Source: CAZOVB01 sp046541415
GTDB lineage: Bacteria > Planctomycetota > Phycisphaerae > SM23-33
Assembly: GCA_046541415.1 (NCBI GenBank)
Contig: JBKHDI010000001.1
Span: forward strand, 96,223 to 160,222
Length of the DNA stretch: 64,000 nucleotides
Reading direction: 5' to 3'
This document shows positions 43,530 through 52,041 of this stretch, in pieces; position 1 is the first letter of the stretch, and each line of letters starts with the position of its first letter. The notes beneath the pieces were generated by a model that had not been told where the DNA came from, searched no databases, and saw only the letters and a program-made list of their open reading frames with translations. A program made the position numbers and the translations under genes.

Positions 43530-44687
43530 ATGAGCGACACGAAACCGCCAACATTCTTCCTCTCAGCCGCCGAGGCCAGCGGCGATCTGCACGCAGCGAA
43601 CCTGGTCAAAGCACTGAAGCGGCGATGTCCCGACGCCCGGTTCGTCGCCGCCGGCGGGCCCCGCATGGCCCGGGCCGGCTGCGAGTTGCTGGTCGACCTG
43701 ACCGAAAAGGCCGAAATGCTCGGCGGGCCCATCTTCCGGGTGCGATACTGGCTCAAGACGATCAGGATGCTCAAGCGGCAGATGGCCGAGTGCGGCGCAA
43801 ACCTGCATATTCCCGTGGACTCGCCGGCACTGAACTGGCACCTGGCGGCCGGGGCGAAGGAAGCGGGCATCCCGGTCTTCTACTACATCGCCCCGCAGGT
43901 CTGGGCCTGGGCGCCCTGGAGAGTCGAGAAGATGCGTCGCCTGACCGACCAGGTTGGCTGCATCCTGCCCTTCGAGCAGCGGTATCTCCGCGACCGGGGT
44001 GTCGAGGCGACCTACGTCGGCCATCCGCTCTTCGACCACCTGCCGCCCCGGAAAGACCCGCCGCCGGACCTGGCCGAGGCCTGGTACGAGGGGGCCTGGA
44101 ACATGGTTTTCGCCCCGGGCTCCCGCCCGGCCGAATTGAAGGGCAATGTACGAGCCTTTCTGGAAGTCGCCCGGAAGATCAAGCGGCGCTACAGCAAGAC
44201 CCGCTGCATCTTCACCGTGGCCAACGAACAGGCCGCCGAGCAGGTCCGCGCCGCAGCCAACGGCCAGGAAATCGAGATCGTCGCCGGCCGGACCCCGGAA
44301 GTGCTCTCCGAGGCCCACTTCGCCCTGGCAAAGAGCGGCACGGTCACCCTCGAAGCCGCCTGGTACGGCGTGCCGATGGTCATCCCGTACCGCACCAGCC
44401 GCCTGCTGAGCGTCCTGAACCGCCTGCTGGGCCGATGGTTCGTCAAGACGCCCAGTTTCTCGCTGGTCAACATCCTGGCAGGCCGTCGCATCGTTCCCGA
44501 GATCATGCCCTGGCACGGGTCAGCCAAGATCCTCAAGTCCATGGTCCTGGAAGTCATGGACGACCTGGGCTACCTCTACGAAACGCGCGAAAAGCTTCTG
44601 GACCTGGTAAACCCCCTGCGCGTCGAGCCGCCCCGTACCGCCTCAGACAACGCCGCCGACCTGGCCCTGAAGCTCATCGGGCTGTAA
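43530..44687 (+). CDS. lpxB: Lipid-A-disaccharide synthase
   Basis: GT19 enzyme that joins UDP-2,3-diacylglucosamine and lipid X to form the lipid A disaccharide; peripheral on the inner membrane. 385 residues: LSAAEASGDLHAANLVKALK at 11-30, GPRMARAGCELL, the PAL/APQVWAWAPWRVEK block near 125-140, EATYVGHPLFDHL, and FALAKSGTVTLEAAWYGVPM near 270-289. Its presence supports a Gram-negative outer membrane with lipid A. Other lpx genes are not in the window. Confidence 0.97.
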   Translation: MSDTKPPTFFLSAAEASGDLHAANLVKALKRRCPDARFVAAGGPRMARAGCELLVDLTEKAEMLGGPIFRVRYWLKTIRMLKRQMAECGANLHIPVDSPALNWHLAAGAKEAGIPVFYYIAPQVWAWAPWRVEKMRRLTDQVGCILPFEQRYLRDRGVEATYVGHPLFDHLPPRKDPPPDLAEAWYEGAWNMVFAPGSRPAELKGNVRAFLEVARKIKRRYSKTRCIFTVANEQAAEQVRAAANGQEIEIVAGRTPEVLSEAHFALAKSGTVTLEAAWYGVPMVIPYRTSRLLSVLNRLLGRWFVKTPSFSLVNILAGRRIVPEIMPWHGSAKILKSMVLEVMDDLGYLYETREKLLDLVNPLRVEPPRTASDNAADLALKLIGL

Positions 44688-44728
44688 TCGAACCCGGGAC
44701 AGCGTCCCAGGACGGGCAACCGCCGGTA

Positions 44729-45091
44729 TCAGGAGACGCTCGATCCGGGGGCGATCTGTTCGGCCGGGGTCAGCAGGATCACTTTTCTGTCCTCGCCGTC
44801 GCCTTCGCTGGCCGCCAGGAGCATGCCCTGGCTCTCCAGACCTCGCATCTTCCGCGGGGCAAGGTTGGCGATGATCACGATCTGCCGGCCTACCAGTTCG
44901 CCGACATCATAGTATGCCTTGATTCCCGCCAGGATCTGCCGGGTCTGGCCGCCGCCGATGTCCACCTGGAGCACCACGAGCTTGTCGGCGTTGGGGTGGT
45001 CGGCCGCTTCCAGGATCGTCCCGACACGCAGGTCGAGCTTCATGAAGTCATCGAACTGGATTGTCTCTTTGCCGCTGTTTTCCTCGGTCAT
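44729..45091 (-). CDS. Free-standing MetRS-type tRNA-binding domain protein
   Basis: 120 residues forming one OB fold: FMKLDLRVGTILEAADHPNA, DKLVVLQVDIG, RQILAGIKAYY, IVIIANLAPRKMRGLESQGM and LAASEGDGEDRKVILLTP. This is the C-terminal domain of methionyl-tRNA synthetase (or CsaA-like), here as a separate gene. It could act in trans with a short MetRS, as a dimer. No synthetase lies nearby. It is convergent with lpxB and divergent from manA. Confidence 0.88.
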   Translation of the reverse strand: MTEENSGKETIQFDDFMKLDLRVGTILEAADHPNADKLVVLQVDIGGGQTRQILAGIKAYYDVGELVGRQIVIIANLAPRKMRGLESQGMLLAASEGDGEDRKVILLTPAEQIAPGSSVS

Positions 45092-45211
45092 CGAAAAGGT
45101 TCCTTCCTGTTGTCAGTCTATCGGCAGGGGGCAAGACCAGAGTTTAGGCCCCGCGGACCGGCCTGACAAGGCCCGGTCCGGCGAAAGAACCGGCGATTGT
45201 CGACTCGGGCA

Positions 45212-45240
45212 TTTACGAATCGGTTCCGGGCGCCTAGAAT
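45212..45240 (+). promoter_or_regulatory. Candidate sigma-70 promoter for manA-rluB-rhaB
   Basis: TTTACG (45212-45217) and TAGAAT (45235-45240) are spaced by 17 bp. The predicted start is ~45247, leaving a ~23-nt leader that contains AAGGAG before the manA ATG. Confidence 0.6.
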
Positions 45241-45269
45241 ACGCCCCCTGCAGACAAGGAGCATCCACC

Positions 45270-46232
45270 ATGCATTGCTACCCGTATAAATTCACCCCGA
45301 TCTACATCGAGAAGATCTGGGGCGGCCGCAGCCTCCAGCGACTCTTCGGCCGCGATCTGCCCGATGATACCCGCATCGGGGAAAGCTGGGAACTGGCCGA
45401 CCTGGAAGAGGGCGTCAGCCGCGTGGCCAACGGGCCCGAGGCCGGCACCAGCCTGACCGACCTGACCGCCGAACTGGGCGGGCAGCTGCTCGGCCCGGCC
45501 AAACCCATGGAAAACGGGCGATTCCCGCTGCTGCTCAAACTCCTCGATGCCAATGACATCCTCTCCCTCCAGGTTCACCCGGATGCCAAGGCCGTCCGCG
45601 AAATCGGCCCCGCAGCGGCCCTGAAAACCGAATGCTGGTACTACGTCGAGTCCCGCGACGGCTACATCTACCGCGGGGTCAAGCCCAACGTGAGCCCCGA
45701 GCAGTTCCGCGAGGCGATCGAAAACGACACCGTCGAGCAGTTGACGATCAAGGAGAATGTCGCTACCGGCGATTTCCACTTCCTACCAGCCGGGACGGTC
45801 CACGCCATCGGCCCCGGCCTGGTCGTTGCCGAGGTCCAGACGCCGTCGGACACCACCTACCGCGTGACCGACTGGGGCAGGGGACGCGAGATCCACATCG
45901 AGCGGTCCATGCAGTGCATCCACTTCAACCCCCCCGAGCCGAACGTGCCCGGCCAATCCGGAGACACGCTGCTGGTAACCGATTACTTCACCGTCGCCAA
46001 GCGAACCATCGAGCCGGACACGCCTTGGCCGGCGCCCAATGGCCGATGCACGGCCCTGATGTTCCTCCGGGCCGGCGGGCGGACCGAGATCCGCCACAGG
46101 GGACAGACCGCACCGAGAGTCGAAGTATCCGCCGGAGATACCGTCCTCCTGCCGGCGGCGCTGCAGGAACCCGTCGTTGTCTCACAGCAGGGGGCCGACG
46201 TGCTGGAAATCACCCTCCCGGAAGGCGCCTGA
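45270..46232 (+). CDS. manA: Mannose-6-phosphate isomerase, class I
   Basis: Interconverts mannose-6-phosphate and fructose-6-phosphate, a cupin zinc enzyme. 320 residues: KFTPIYIEKIWGGRSLQRLF at the start, GESWELADLEEG, FPLLLKLLDANDILSLQVHP (zinc ligands Gln/His), AALKTECWYYVE, and LPAGTVHAIGPGLVVAEVQT. The catalytic-site TDWGR motif follows. AAGGAG lies 8 nt before the ATG at 45270. rluB begins 1 bp after its stop and rhaB follows, so the three genes form one transcript unit. Confidence 0.95.
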   Translation: MHCYPYKFTPIYIEKIWGGRSLQRLFGRDLPDDTRIGESWELADLEEGVSRVANGPEAGTSLTDLTAELGGQLLGPAKPMENGRFPLLLKLLDANDILSLQVHPDAKAVREIGPAAALKTECWYYVESRDGYIYRGVKPNVSPEQFREAIENDTVEQLTIKENVATGDFHFLPAGTVHAIGPGLVVAEVQTPSDTTYRVTDWGRGREIHIERSMQCIHFNPPEPNVPGQSGDTLLVTDYFTVAKRTIEPDTPWPAPNGRCTALMFLRAGGRTEIRHRGQTAPRVEVSAGDTVLLPAALQEPVVVSQQGADVLEITLPEGA

Positions 46233-46233
46233 C

Positions 46234-47139
46234 TTGCCACCTGCCGACAAAACCCGAATCCAGAAGGTCCTCTCGGCCGCCGGTGTCGCCTCCCGCCGGG
46301 CCGTGGAGGAGATGATCGTCCAGGGTCGCGTGCAGGTCAACGGCCAGGTCGTCACCGAACTGCCGATTTTCGTCGACCCTGAGGCCGACGAGATCAAAGT
46401 CGACGGTCGCCGTATCCGCGCTGGGCGGGCGATAAAGCGTCCCAAAGCCTACATCGCCCTGCACAAACCCAGGGGCGTTGTCTGCACGCAATCCGACCCG
46501 GACAATCGAACGCGGGCGGTCGACCTGATCCCCGACATCGGCCGGCGGGTCTACTGCGTGGGGCGGCTGGACAAGGACTCCACCGGACTGATCATCCTCA
46601 CCAACGACGGCAAGTTGACCCAGCACCTGACCCACCCCAGCCATGAGGTCGAAAAGACCTATGTGGTTGAAGTCCAAGGTAAGCTGGATGCAGAGGAAAT
46701 GGACAAACTCAAAGAGGGAGTCTACCTCGATGGGTCTAAGACTTTAGGGGCCTATATCAAAGTCCTCCGCAGCAACCCGGAACGCAGCGTCCTCGAGATC
46801 CGATTGCGTGAGGGCAGGAACCGCGAAATCCGTCGGATGCTGGCACGCGTCGGACACAAAGTGAAAAAGCTGAAACGCAAAGCAATAGGTCCGATAACCA
46901 TTCGCGGACTCAAGCCCGGAAGCTCCAGGCCGCTTTCTCCCAAGGAAGTGGGGATGCTCTATCACGCCGGAGGCGAGGAAACCGAATCGACCCGCCAGAC
47001 AAAGCCGAAACGTTCTCGCAAGACTTCGCCACCGGCAGGTCGGTCCGGCCGTGGGAGCAAGCACAAGCCCAGGAATACCCAGTCATCCCATCGCAAATCC
47101 AAACCGAAACGCAAGGACCGAAAGGACCGCCGATCGTGA
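46234..47139 (+). CDS. rluB: 23S rRNA pseudouridine synthase, RluB-like
   Basis: About 301 residues. S4 RNA-binding domain at the N-terminus (IQKVLSAAGVASRRAVEEMI), then the RsuA-type catalytic domain with CVGRLDKDSTGLIILTNDG (catalytic Asp) and LREGRNREIRRMLARVGHKV. The last ~70 residues are a very basic tail (KPKRSRKTSPPAGRSGRGSK). The best start is TTG at 46234, with GGAAGG 8 nt upstream, immediately after the manA stop. Modifies uridine in 23S rRNA; RluB versus RluE/RsuA specificity is by length and S4 domain only. Confidence 0.92.
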   Translation: MPPADKTRIQKVLSAAGVASRRAVEEMIVQGRVQVNGQVVTELPIFVDPEADEIKVDGRRIRAGRAIKRPKAYIALHKPRGVVCTQSDPDNRTRAVDLIPDIGRRVYCVGRLDKDSTGLIILTNDGKLTQHLTHPSHEVEKTYVVEVQGKLDAEEMDKLKEGVYLDGSKTLGAYIKVLRSNPERSVLEIRLREGRNREIRRMLARVGHKVKKLKRKAIGPITIRGLKPGSSRPLSPKEVGMLYHAGGEETESTRQTKPKRSRKTSPPAGRSGRGSKHKPRNTQSSHRKSKPKRKDRKDRRS

Positions 47140-48602
47140 GCCAGGAACACAAGTTTTTTGCCATTGATCTCGGGGCCGAGTCAGGCCGGGGAATCGTCGT
47201 TACATTAAAAGATAAATCAGTCAGCATGGAAGAGATCCATCGCTGGCCGAACCGGCCCGTCCGCATGGGCGGAACGTTGTATTGGGATGTGCAATACCTC
47301 TTCGCCGAGATCCTCGTTTCATTAAAACATTGCACCGAGCGGAAAATCCCCATCGAGTCGATCAGCATCGATACCTGGGGCGTCGATTTCGGCCTGCTGG
47401 ACGCCAACGGCCGACTGCTGTCCAACCCGGTGCATTACCGCGACGGACGGACCGAGAAGATCCACGAATACTCCAACGCAAAGCTCTCGACCGACCGGAT
47501 CTTCGAACTGACCGCCTACGAGCCGTGGGCGATTGCGTCGCTGTTCCAGCTGCTGGCCATGCAGCGCGACAGTTGGCCGGCGCTGGAGATGGCCCAGACC
47601 TTCCTGAACATGCCCGACCTGCTGCTGTACTTCCTGACCGGCGTCAAGGCCAGCGAGATGTCGATCGCCAACACGTCCAATCTGATGGGCACGGACAAGG
47701 CCTGGTCCCCGGAGATTATCGATGCGTTCAACCTGCCGGACATGTTCGGCGAACTCAACGAGCCGGCCACCGTGCTGGGCCCGCTGAGTGACGAAGTGGC
47801 CGAATTGACTGGCCTGGGCAAGGATATCCCCGTAATCGCCACCTGCGGCCACGACACCTCGGCCGCCGTGGCCGCGGTGCCCGGCCAGGGCGAAAACTGG
47901 GCATTCCTGTCCTGCGGGACCTGGAGCATACTGGGCGAGTTGATCGATCATCCGGTGACCGAGCCGAAGTGCCTCGAACTGGGCTGGACCAATGAATATG
48001 CCATCGGCGGCTGGTACATCGCCAAGAACATCCTGGGCCTGTGGCTGATCCAGGAACTGAAACGCAAGTGGGACTCATCGTCGGACCCATGGGACTATGA
48101 CCGCATGACGGCAGAGGCAGGTGCTGCCGAGACGAACGTCCTGATCAACGCCCAGGCAGAATCGCTGCTGGCCCCGGCCGACATGGAACAGGCCCTCTAT
48201 GACCTGATCGAACAGTCCGGCCAGGCCAGACCCGCCAGCCGGGGAGAGCTGGTCCGGGCCGTGACACAGAGCCTGGCCCTGGAGTACGCGTGCGGCCTGG
48301 ATGACCTGGAGACCCTGACCGGGACCCGTCCCGAAGCGTTGTATATCGTCGGCGGGGGCATCAAGAACAAGCTGCTCTGCCAGCTGACCGCCAATGCCTG
48401 CGGCGTACCTGTCCACGCCGGGGCCGACCAGTGCACGGCCATGGGCAACGGCCTGGGCCAAGCGCTGGCCCTGGGCATTCTGGACAGCCCCGAGGCGATC
48501 CGGGATGTCATGCGGGCCTCGTTCACACCCGTGGAATACCGCCCGCAGGATGCCGAAACCTGGAAGTCCCTGAAGGACTGCTACCGCAGCCTCCGCGGCT
48601 GA
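47136..48602 (+). CDS. rhaB: Rhamnulokinase
   Basis: Phosphorylates L-rhamnulose in rhamnose breakdown. FGGY-family kinase of 488 residues: FFAIDLGAESGRGIVV at 6-21 (phosphate 1), ISIDTWGVDFGLLDANGRLL, NPVHYRDGRTEK, ATCGHDTSAAVAAVP, FLSCGTWSILGELI and IVGGGIKNKLLCQLTANACG followed by AMGNGLGQALALG. The RDGRT and GTWS motifs favour rhamnulokinase over xylulokinase or fuculokinase. The start is GTG overlapping the rluB stop by 4 bp. No other rha genes are in the window. Confidence 0.92.
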   Translation: MSQEHKFFAIDLGAESGRGIVVTLKDKSVSMEEIHRWPNRPVRMGGTLYWDVQYLFAEILVSLKHCTERKIPIESISIDTWGVDFGLLDANGRLLSNPVHYRDGRTEKIHEYSNAKLSTDRIFELTAYEPWAIASLFQLLAMQRDSWPALEMAQTFLNMPDLLLYFLTGVKASEMSIANTSNLMGTDKAWSPEIIDAFNLPDMFGELNEPATVLGPLSDEVAELTGLGKDIPVIATCGHDTSAAVAAVPGQGENWAFLSCGTWSILGELIDHPVTEPKCLELGWTNEYAIGGWYIAKNILGLWLIQELKRKWDSSSDPWDYDRMTAEAGAAETNVLINAQAESLLAPADMEQALYDLIEQSGQARPASRGELVRAVTQSLALEYACGLDDLETLTGTRPEALYIVGGGIKNKLLCQLTANACGVPVHAGADQCTAMGNGLGQALALGILDSPEAIRDVMRASFTPVEYRPQDAETWKSLKDCYRSLRG

Positions 48603-48632
48603 GAGCGGCGGCCCGAGCCGAGAAACAACTGC

Positions 48633-48667
48633 AAAGCCCCGGTGTCGTTGACATCCGGGGCTTTTCT
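48633..48667 (+). terminator. Terminator after rhaB
   Basis: AAAGCCCCGG (48633-48642) pairs with CCGGGGCTTT (48655-48664), 12-nt loop, followed by TCTATT. It lies 30 bp past the rhaB stop and also has A residues on the left arm, so it may act in both directions. Confidence 0.88.
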
Positions 48668-49515
48668 ATTGGTTCACCTCGCCGCCGAGGCCAGGAGCAT
48701 CGGTTCGCAAACCGGAAGGCCAAGCATCGCCGCAACGGCGGATTCCAGTTATCCCTAAGTTTTCCACAGGCCTGTCCACACGACTCTCCACAAATACCAT
48801 AACACATTGAATGGGCAGGCCTTGCAGCACATTTCCTTTGTTGACAGCCTCCACGGTTTTCCACAGCTTTGCAGGCCATCCAGAGGCATTCCCGCGATAA
48901 CTCTTTAGGACCCCAAACCTTACCGAGTTCTACCATTTCCCGGCCAACCACAACGTCCGATAATGTATCTTATGTCGTATTGTGGGCAGGGTCACAGTTC
49001 TTGGGGCGAACCGAAGGTGATTCCGCATGCGGCAATCTGGTTCAGGCCGGGCATGCAAAGGCTTGCCCCGACAGCCGCCTCAGAGAATCCCGAGGAAGCT
49101 CAGCCGCCCGACGCTGCCGAGAAAGAAGAGAATGCAGAGAAACAGGTAGACTATCCCGTCAGTCCGACGGTGTACCAGTAGACCAAGGCTGATCCTGTCG
49201 CGCAAATCGCCTGCCATTCCTGGACATGAGCGTCTCGCCATGGACCAGGCAGGCGATGAACGCCCACCCGAACGCCGCGCCCACCAGCCCGATGACCACG
49301 CCGGCCTATATAGTCGGGCCAGCAGCATACTGCTGATCACTTGTGGGACCAGCGAGATGGAGTTAGATCAGTTACAGTCACGCTCTGCGAAGCTCGGCGC
49401 GGGCCTTGGGGGGCATCTGGTCCAGTCTCTGCCTGCTGGGGTCCGCTGGGCCCGACGTTCCGCGGCGGCTTACCGTGGTTCCAGCCCGATCCAGCCAGAG
49501 CAGATTCCCACCGGT
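48668..49515. other. Long intergenic region, no confident gene
   Basis: 848 bp between convergent rhaB and bioB. The part at ~48740-48980 is clearly more AT-rich than the surroundings and contains TTTTCCACA at 48760-48768 and 48857-48865, with two further CCACA matches at 48772-48780 and 48784-48792. A possible 72-codon frame (48963-49181, beginning MYLMSYCGQG, acidic C-terminus) has no ribosome site and no recognisable domain. On the minus strand a 46-codon GTG frame ending at ~49176 could encode one hydrophobic helix. Both are weak. Nothing else is seen. Confidence 0.45.
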
Positions 49516-50511
49516 TTACCAGTGCGAGACGACCTCGAAGCCCAGGTCGCGGATCATCTGGTGGTCGGCGGCGGGGTCCTGGCCGAAGGTGGTCAGGTAG
49601 TTGCCCACCAGGAAGCTGGTGGCCCCGGCGTGGAAGATCCAGCTCTGGCAGGCTCGGAGGTTGATCTCCCGGCCACCGGCGAGTTTCAGGTCGACTTGCG
49701 GCAGGGCCAGGCGGAAGATCGCCACCACCTGAAGCGCCTCCATGGCCGGCAGCGGTTTCGACGTCCCCAGCGGGGTTCCGTCGATGGGGTTGAGGAAGTT
49801 AAGCGGCGCCACGTCCGGCTGGACCTTGTCGCGGAGCGTCAGGGCCAGGTCGATCCGGTCATCCCAGGTTTCACCCATGCCGAACAGCCCGCCGCAGCAG
49901 AGGCCCAGACCCGCCTTTTTGCAGGCATTCAGCGTCGCGAGTCGGTCGTCGTAGGCGTGCGTCGAGACGACGTGATTGAAGTACCTTCGGGAGGTTTCGA
50001 GGTTGTGGTTATAGCGGCGGATGCCGGCATCGTAGAGGCGCCGGGCCTGGTGCTCAGTCAGTTCGCCCAGCGACGCGCAGACTTGCGGATGTTGGTCATG
50101 GGGATTGTCCTGAATGGCCCGGGCGGCATCGATGACGGCCTGGAAATCTTCCTCGGTCGGATACCTGCCGGAATTGACGATTCCGAAACTGGTGGCCTCG
50201 TGCTTCCGGGCCTGGATGGCGGACTGTCGGATATCCTCGGTACTGCTTCGCCTGGCAGGTCCCCTGCCGCTGTCGCTGTGGCTGGACTGGGCGCACCACT
50301 TGCAGTCTTCGCTGCAGCCGCCGATCTTGCCCGGGGCGATTGAACAGAGGCGAACCTTGCGCCCGAAGTGCTTCTTTCGGACCTGCCACGACCAGTAAAA
50401 CAGATCGATCGGGTCGTCACTGGCGGCGTGGACGGCCTGCCGAAGCTCGTCGGCCGAGAGGTTTCGACCGTCCAGCACGGCCCGGCCGAGCTTCTCCAAC
50501 TGCGGGTCCAT
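49516..50511 (-). CDS. bioB: Biotin synthase
   Basis: Radical-SAM enzyme inserting sulfur into dethiobiotin. 331 residues. The SAM cluster motif is GGCSEDCKWCAQSS with Cys66, Cys70 and Cys73. SFGIVNSGRYPTEED, CASLGELTEHQARRLYDAGI, YNHNLETSRRYF and GLCCGGLFGMGETWDDRIDL follow, and LNFLNPIDGTPL plus GAGREINLRA-like segment (AGGREINLRACQ) close the barrel. The ATG at 50511 overlaps the TGA of the preceding small gene by one base (TGATG), implying coupled translation. Other bio genes are absent from the window. Confidence 0.97.
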   Translation of the reverse strand: MDPQLEKLGRAVLDGRNLSADELRQAVHAASDDPIDLFYWSWQVRKKHFGRKVRLCSIAPGKIGGCSEDCKWCAQSSHSDSGRGPARRSSTEDIRQSAIQARKHEATSFGIVNSGRYPTEEDFQAVIDAARAIQDNPHDQHPQVCASLGELTEHQARRLYDAGIRRYNHNLETSRRYFNHVVSTHAYDDRLATLNACKKAGLGLCCGGLFGMGETWDDRIDLALTLRDKVQPDVAPLNFLNPIDGTPLGTSKPLPAMEALQVVAIFRLALPQVDLKLAGGREINLRACQSWIFHAGATSFLVGNYLTTFGQDPAADHQMIRDLGFEVVSHW

Positions 50512-50810
50512 CAGTTGCGGAAGGCCTTGATTTCCCGCAGCGCCATCCCCGTCAACGTGTCGATCGAGTTGGTCTTCTCGTTGATGTAGTAAACGATCAT
50601 CTTCTGGTTTCTGGCGTCGATGACGTAGAGGACTTCCTTGCCGTCGCGGATTTTCGCGGGGGTGACGATGTAGTCGCCGGCTTGGACGGCCGGGGACGCC
50701 TGGGCCGACTGGCTGGTACCCGACCAGGTCATCGCCAGCATGGTCGTCAGGATCGCCGCGGTGCAGAGCAGCAGGCCGATAAGAATCTTTTCGTTGGCTT
50801 TCATGTTCAT
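50511..50810 (-). CDS. Small exported/membrane-anchored protein, paralogue B
   Basis: 99 residues: N-terminal membrane helix (ILIGLLLCTAAILTTMLAM), a short linker, then a beta-rich domain DYIVTPAKIRDGKEVLYVID followed by QKMIVYYINEKTNSIDTL and a closing GMALREIKAF. The layout strand-VIDAR-strand-LxxF matches the neighbouring 92-residue gene and looks like a common small planctomycete protein type. Its stop overlaps the bioB start. Function unknown. Confidence 0.78.
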   Translation of the reverse strand: MNMKANEKILIGLLLCTAAILTTMLAMTWSGTSQSAQASPAVQAGDYIVTPAKIRDGKEVLYVIDARNQKMIVYYINEKTNSIDTLTGMALREIKAFRN

Positions 50811-50821
50811 GCTCCCGCAGC

Positions 50822-51100
50822 TTAGTTGGCAAAATCGCGCGACAGGTCGCGTCCCTGGATTTCCTGGAGACGCAGGTCCTCACCGACCGGTACGACGCGG
50901 ACGGCGGCGAGTTTGCGCCGGGCGATGTCGATGATGATATTGGCTTCCTGGTTCGAGTCGTACAGCATGGTCGTTGAGATCATCGTTTTGGAGGCCCCGA
51001 GCATCTGGGCGGGGGCTTGCTGGGCCCCGGGCCCGACCATCAACGCAGTCAGCAGGCCGAAGTTGGCCAGCACGAGCAGACCGATCAGAATCGATTTCAT
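50822..51100 (-). CDS. Small exported/membrane-anchored protein, paralogue A
   Basis: 92 residues: N-terminal helix (ILIGLLVLANFGLLTALMV), then TTMLYDSNQEANIIIDIARR, KLAAVRVVPVGEDLRLQEIQ and GRDLSRDF. It shares order and spacing of helix, hydrophobic strand, DxxR/K turn, strand and (L)xxxF end with the next gene. AGGAG-type site (GGAGATACCCG) precedes the ATG. It lies 11 bp upstream of paralogue B. Confidence 0.76.
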   Translation of the reverse strand: MKSILIGLLVLANFGLLTALMVGPGAQQAPAQMLGASKTMISTTMLYDSNQEANIIIDIARRKLAAVRVVPVGEDLRLQEIQGRDLSRDFAN

Positions 51101-51201
51101 CGGGTATCTCCTATCCGAAGTTCAGGCTTCCGCAATTCAGACACGCCTCCGGAGGCAGGGTTAGTCCTCTTCCTTTCCCGCGGCCGGGCCTGCCGGGCAA
51201 G

Positions 51202-51465
51202 TCAGTCCAGGTGCGTTCGTTTGCTGTTCTTGAAGGCAATTGCGCTGACGCCGGCGACGCCCAGGACCGCCAGCAGGACCGAGTAGGTCGGGAACGGGCC
51301 GGACTCCGGGTCCGGTGCCGCCTCGCCCCAGCGGTCTTCCATCGGAACGGCCAGTTTCTCTTCTTTATCATCCTTGGCCCCCGCCGGAGAGCACAACAAG
51401 GCCAGGCCCAGCAGGGCCAGGACCAGCGAGACCAACGGATCCTCTGTGCGTGTTCTTCTGTTCAT
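51202..51465 (-). CDS. Small protein with signal peptide and C-terminal membrane helix
   Basis: 87 residues. An N-terminal hydrophobic stretch (LVSLVLALLGLALLCSPAGA) likely acts as signal peptide, a charged middle (KDDKEEKLAVPMEDRWGEAA) is extracytoplasmic, and a second hydrophobic stretch (~60-77, YSVLLAVLGVAGVSAIAF) precedes a basic end. The ATG at 51465 has no strong ribosome site. It may head the small-protein/bioB run, 101 bp upstream. Function unknown. Confidence 0.6.
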   Translation of the reverse strand: MNRRTRTEDPLVSLVLALLGLALLCSPAGAKDDKEEKLAVPMEDRWGEAAPDPESGPFPTYSVLLAVLGVAGVSAIAFKNSKRTHLD

Positions 51466-51506
51466 ACCGGGATTATATCTGACCTTGGGAGCAATGCAAA
51501 CAGCGG

Positions 51507-52025
51507 CTAGAGGAAACTGGCGATATCGCGGCAGGCGGTCTTGAACGGTGCAGTCGGCGCCGAGAGCGTCTGCCATTTCTCGGACCGGGGCCGGGCCAGG
51601 CTGCGGTAATCGCTCAACTGCATGGCGACGTAGGCATAGTGACGTTTTCGGAAAAGGTGGACATCGTCGAACGGCGCGTTGGCCGGTGGACCCTGCAGCC
51701 AGTAGGCAAAGACGAACAGCCCCGCAAACTCGCTGCCGAAGACCGACTCCCACTCCGAAAGGCCCTCGATGTCCTCGCGGGTGACCCAGTTCTCCCAAGC
51801 CCGGCTGCTGGATCGTCTGCCCGGGGAGGTATCCGGGAATTTGCGACCTTTGACGTCCACCAGCAGGTTCGGTCCGGACTCGCTGTAGACCATGAAGTCG
51901 AAGCTCTTGACTGCAGCGTCGGCGAAGATAGCCTTCTTGGCCTCATCGACCGCCACGTAGGGCCAGCCCTTGCAGCGGAGGTAGTCTTCGAAGGCGACCT
52001 CGTAATGTACGTTCCGGTGGGCCAT
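51507..52025 (-). CDS. HYExAFE-family protein, predicted PD-(D/E)XK nuclease-like
   Basis: 172 residues. Begins with HRNVHYEVAFEDYLRCKGWP, the HYExAFE signature of a planctomycete protein family. SFDFMVYSESGPNLLVDVKG carries an Asp...Asp-x-Lys spacing like restriction-endonuclease-fold active sites. A helical C-terminal half includes YWLQGPPANAPFDDVHLFRK. The ATG at 52025 is chosen so that the family signature starts at residue 3; 16 bp separate it from hisS. Nuclease activity is inferred, not shown, and the lack of a methyltransferase argues against restriction. Confidence 0.8.
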   Translation of the reverse strand: MAHRNVHYEVAFEDYLRCKGWPYVAVDEAKKAIFADAAVKSFDFMVYSESGPNLLVDVKGRKFPDTSPGRRSSSRAWENWVTREDIEGLSEWESVFGSEFAGLFVFAYWLQGPPANAPFDDVHLFRKRHYAYVAMQLSDYRSLARPRSEKWQTLSAPTAPFKTACRDIASFL

Positions 52026-52041
52026 CGCCGCGGCCGCCCCC

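Noticed and set aside
48963..49181. Possible 72-codon gene after rhaB
   Set aside because: No ribosome site, no similarity recognised, and weak coding character; kept only as a note in the intergenic entry.
49240..50343. Plus-strand frame of 367 codons opposite bioB
   Set aside because: Antisense to the radical-SAM gene; no ribosome site or domain.
51507..52025. Restriction-modification system
   Set aside because: Only a nuclease-like fold is suggested; there is no methyltransferase or specificity subunit nearby.
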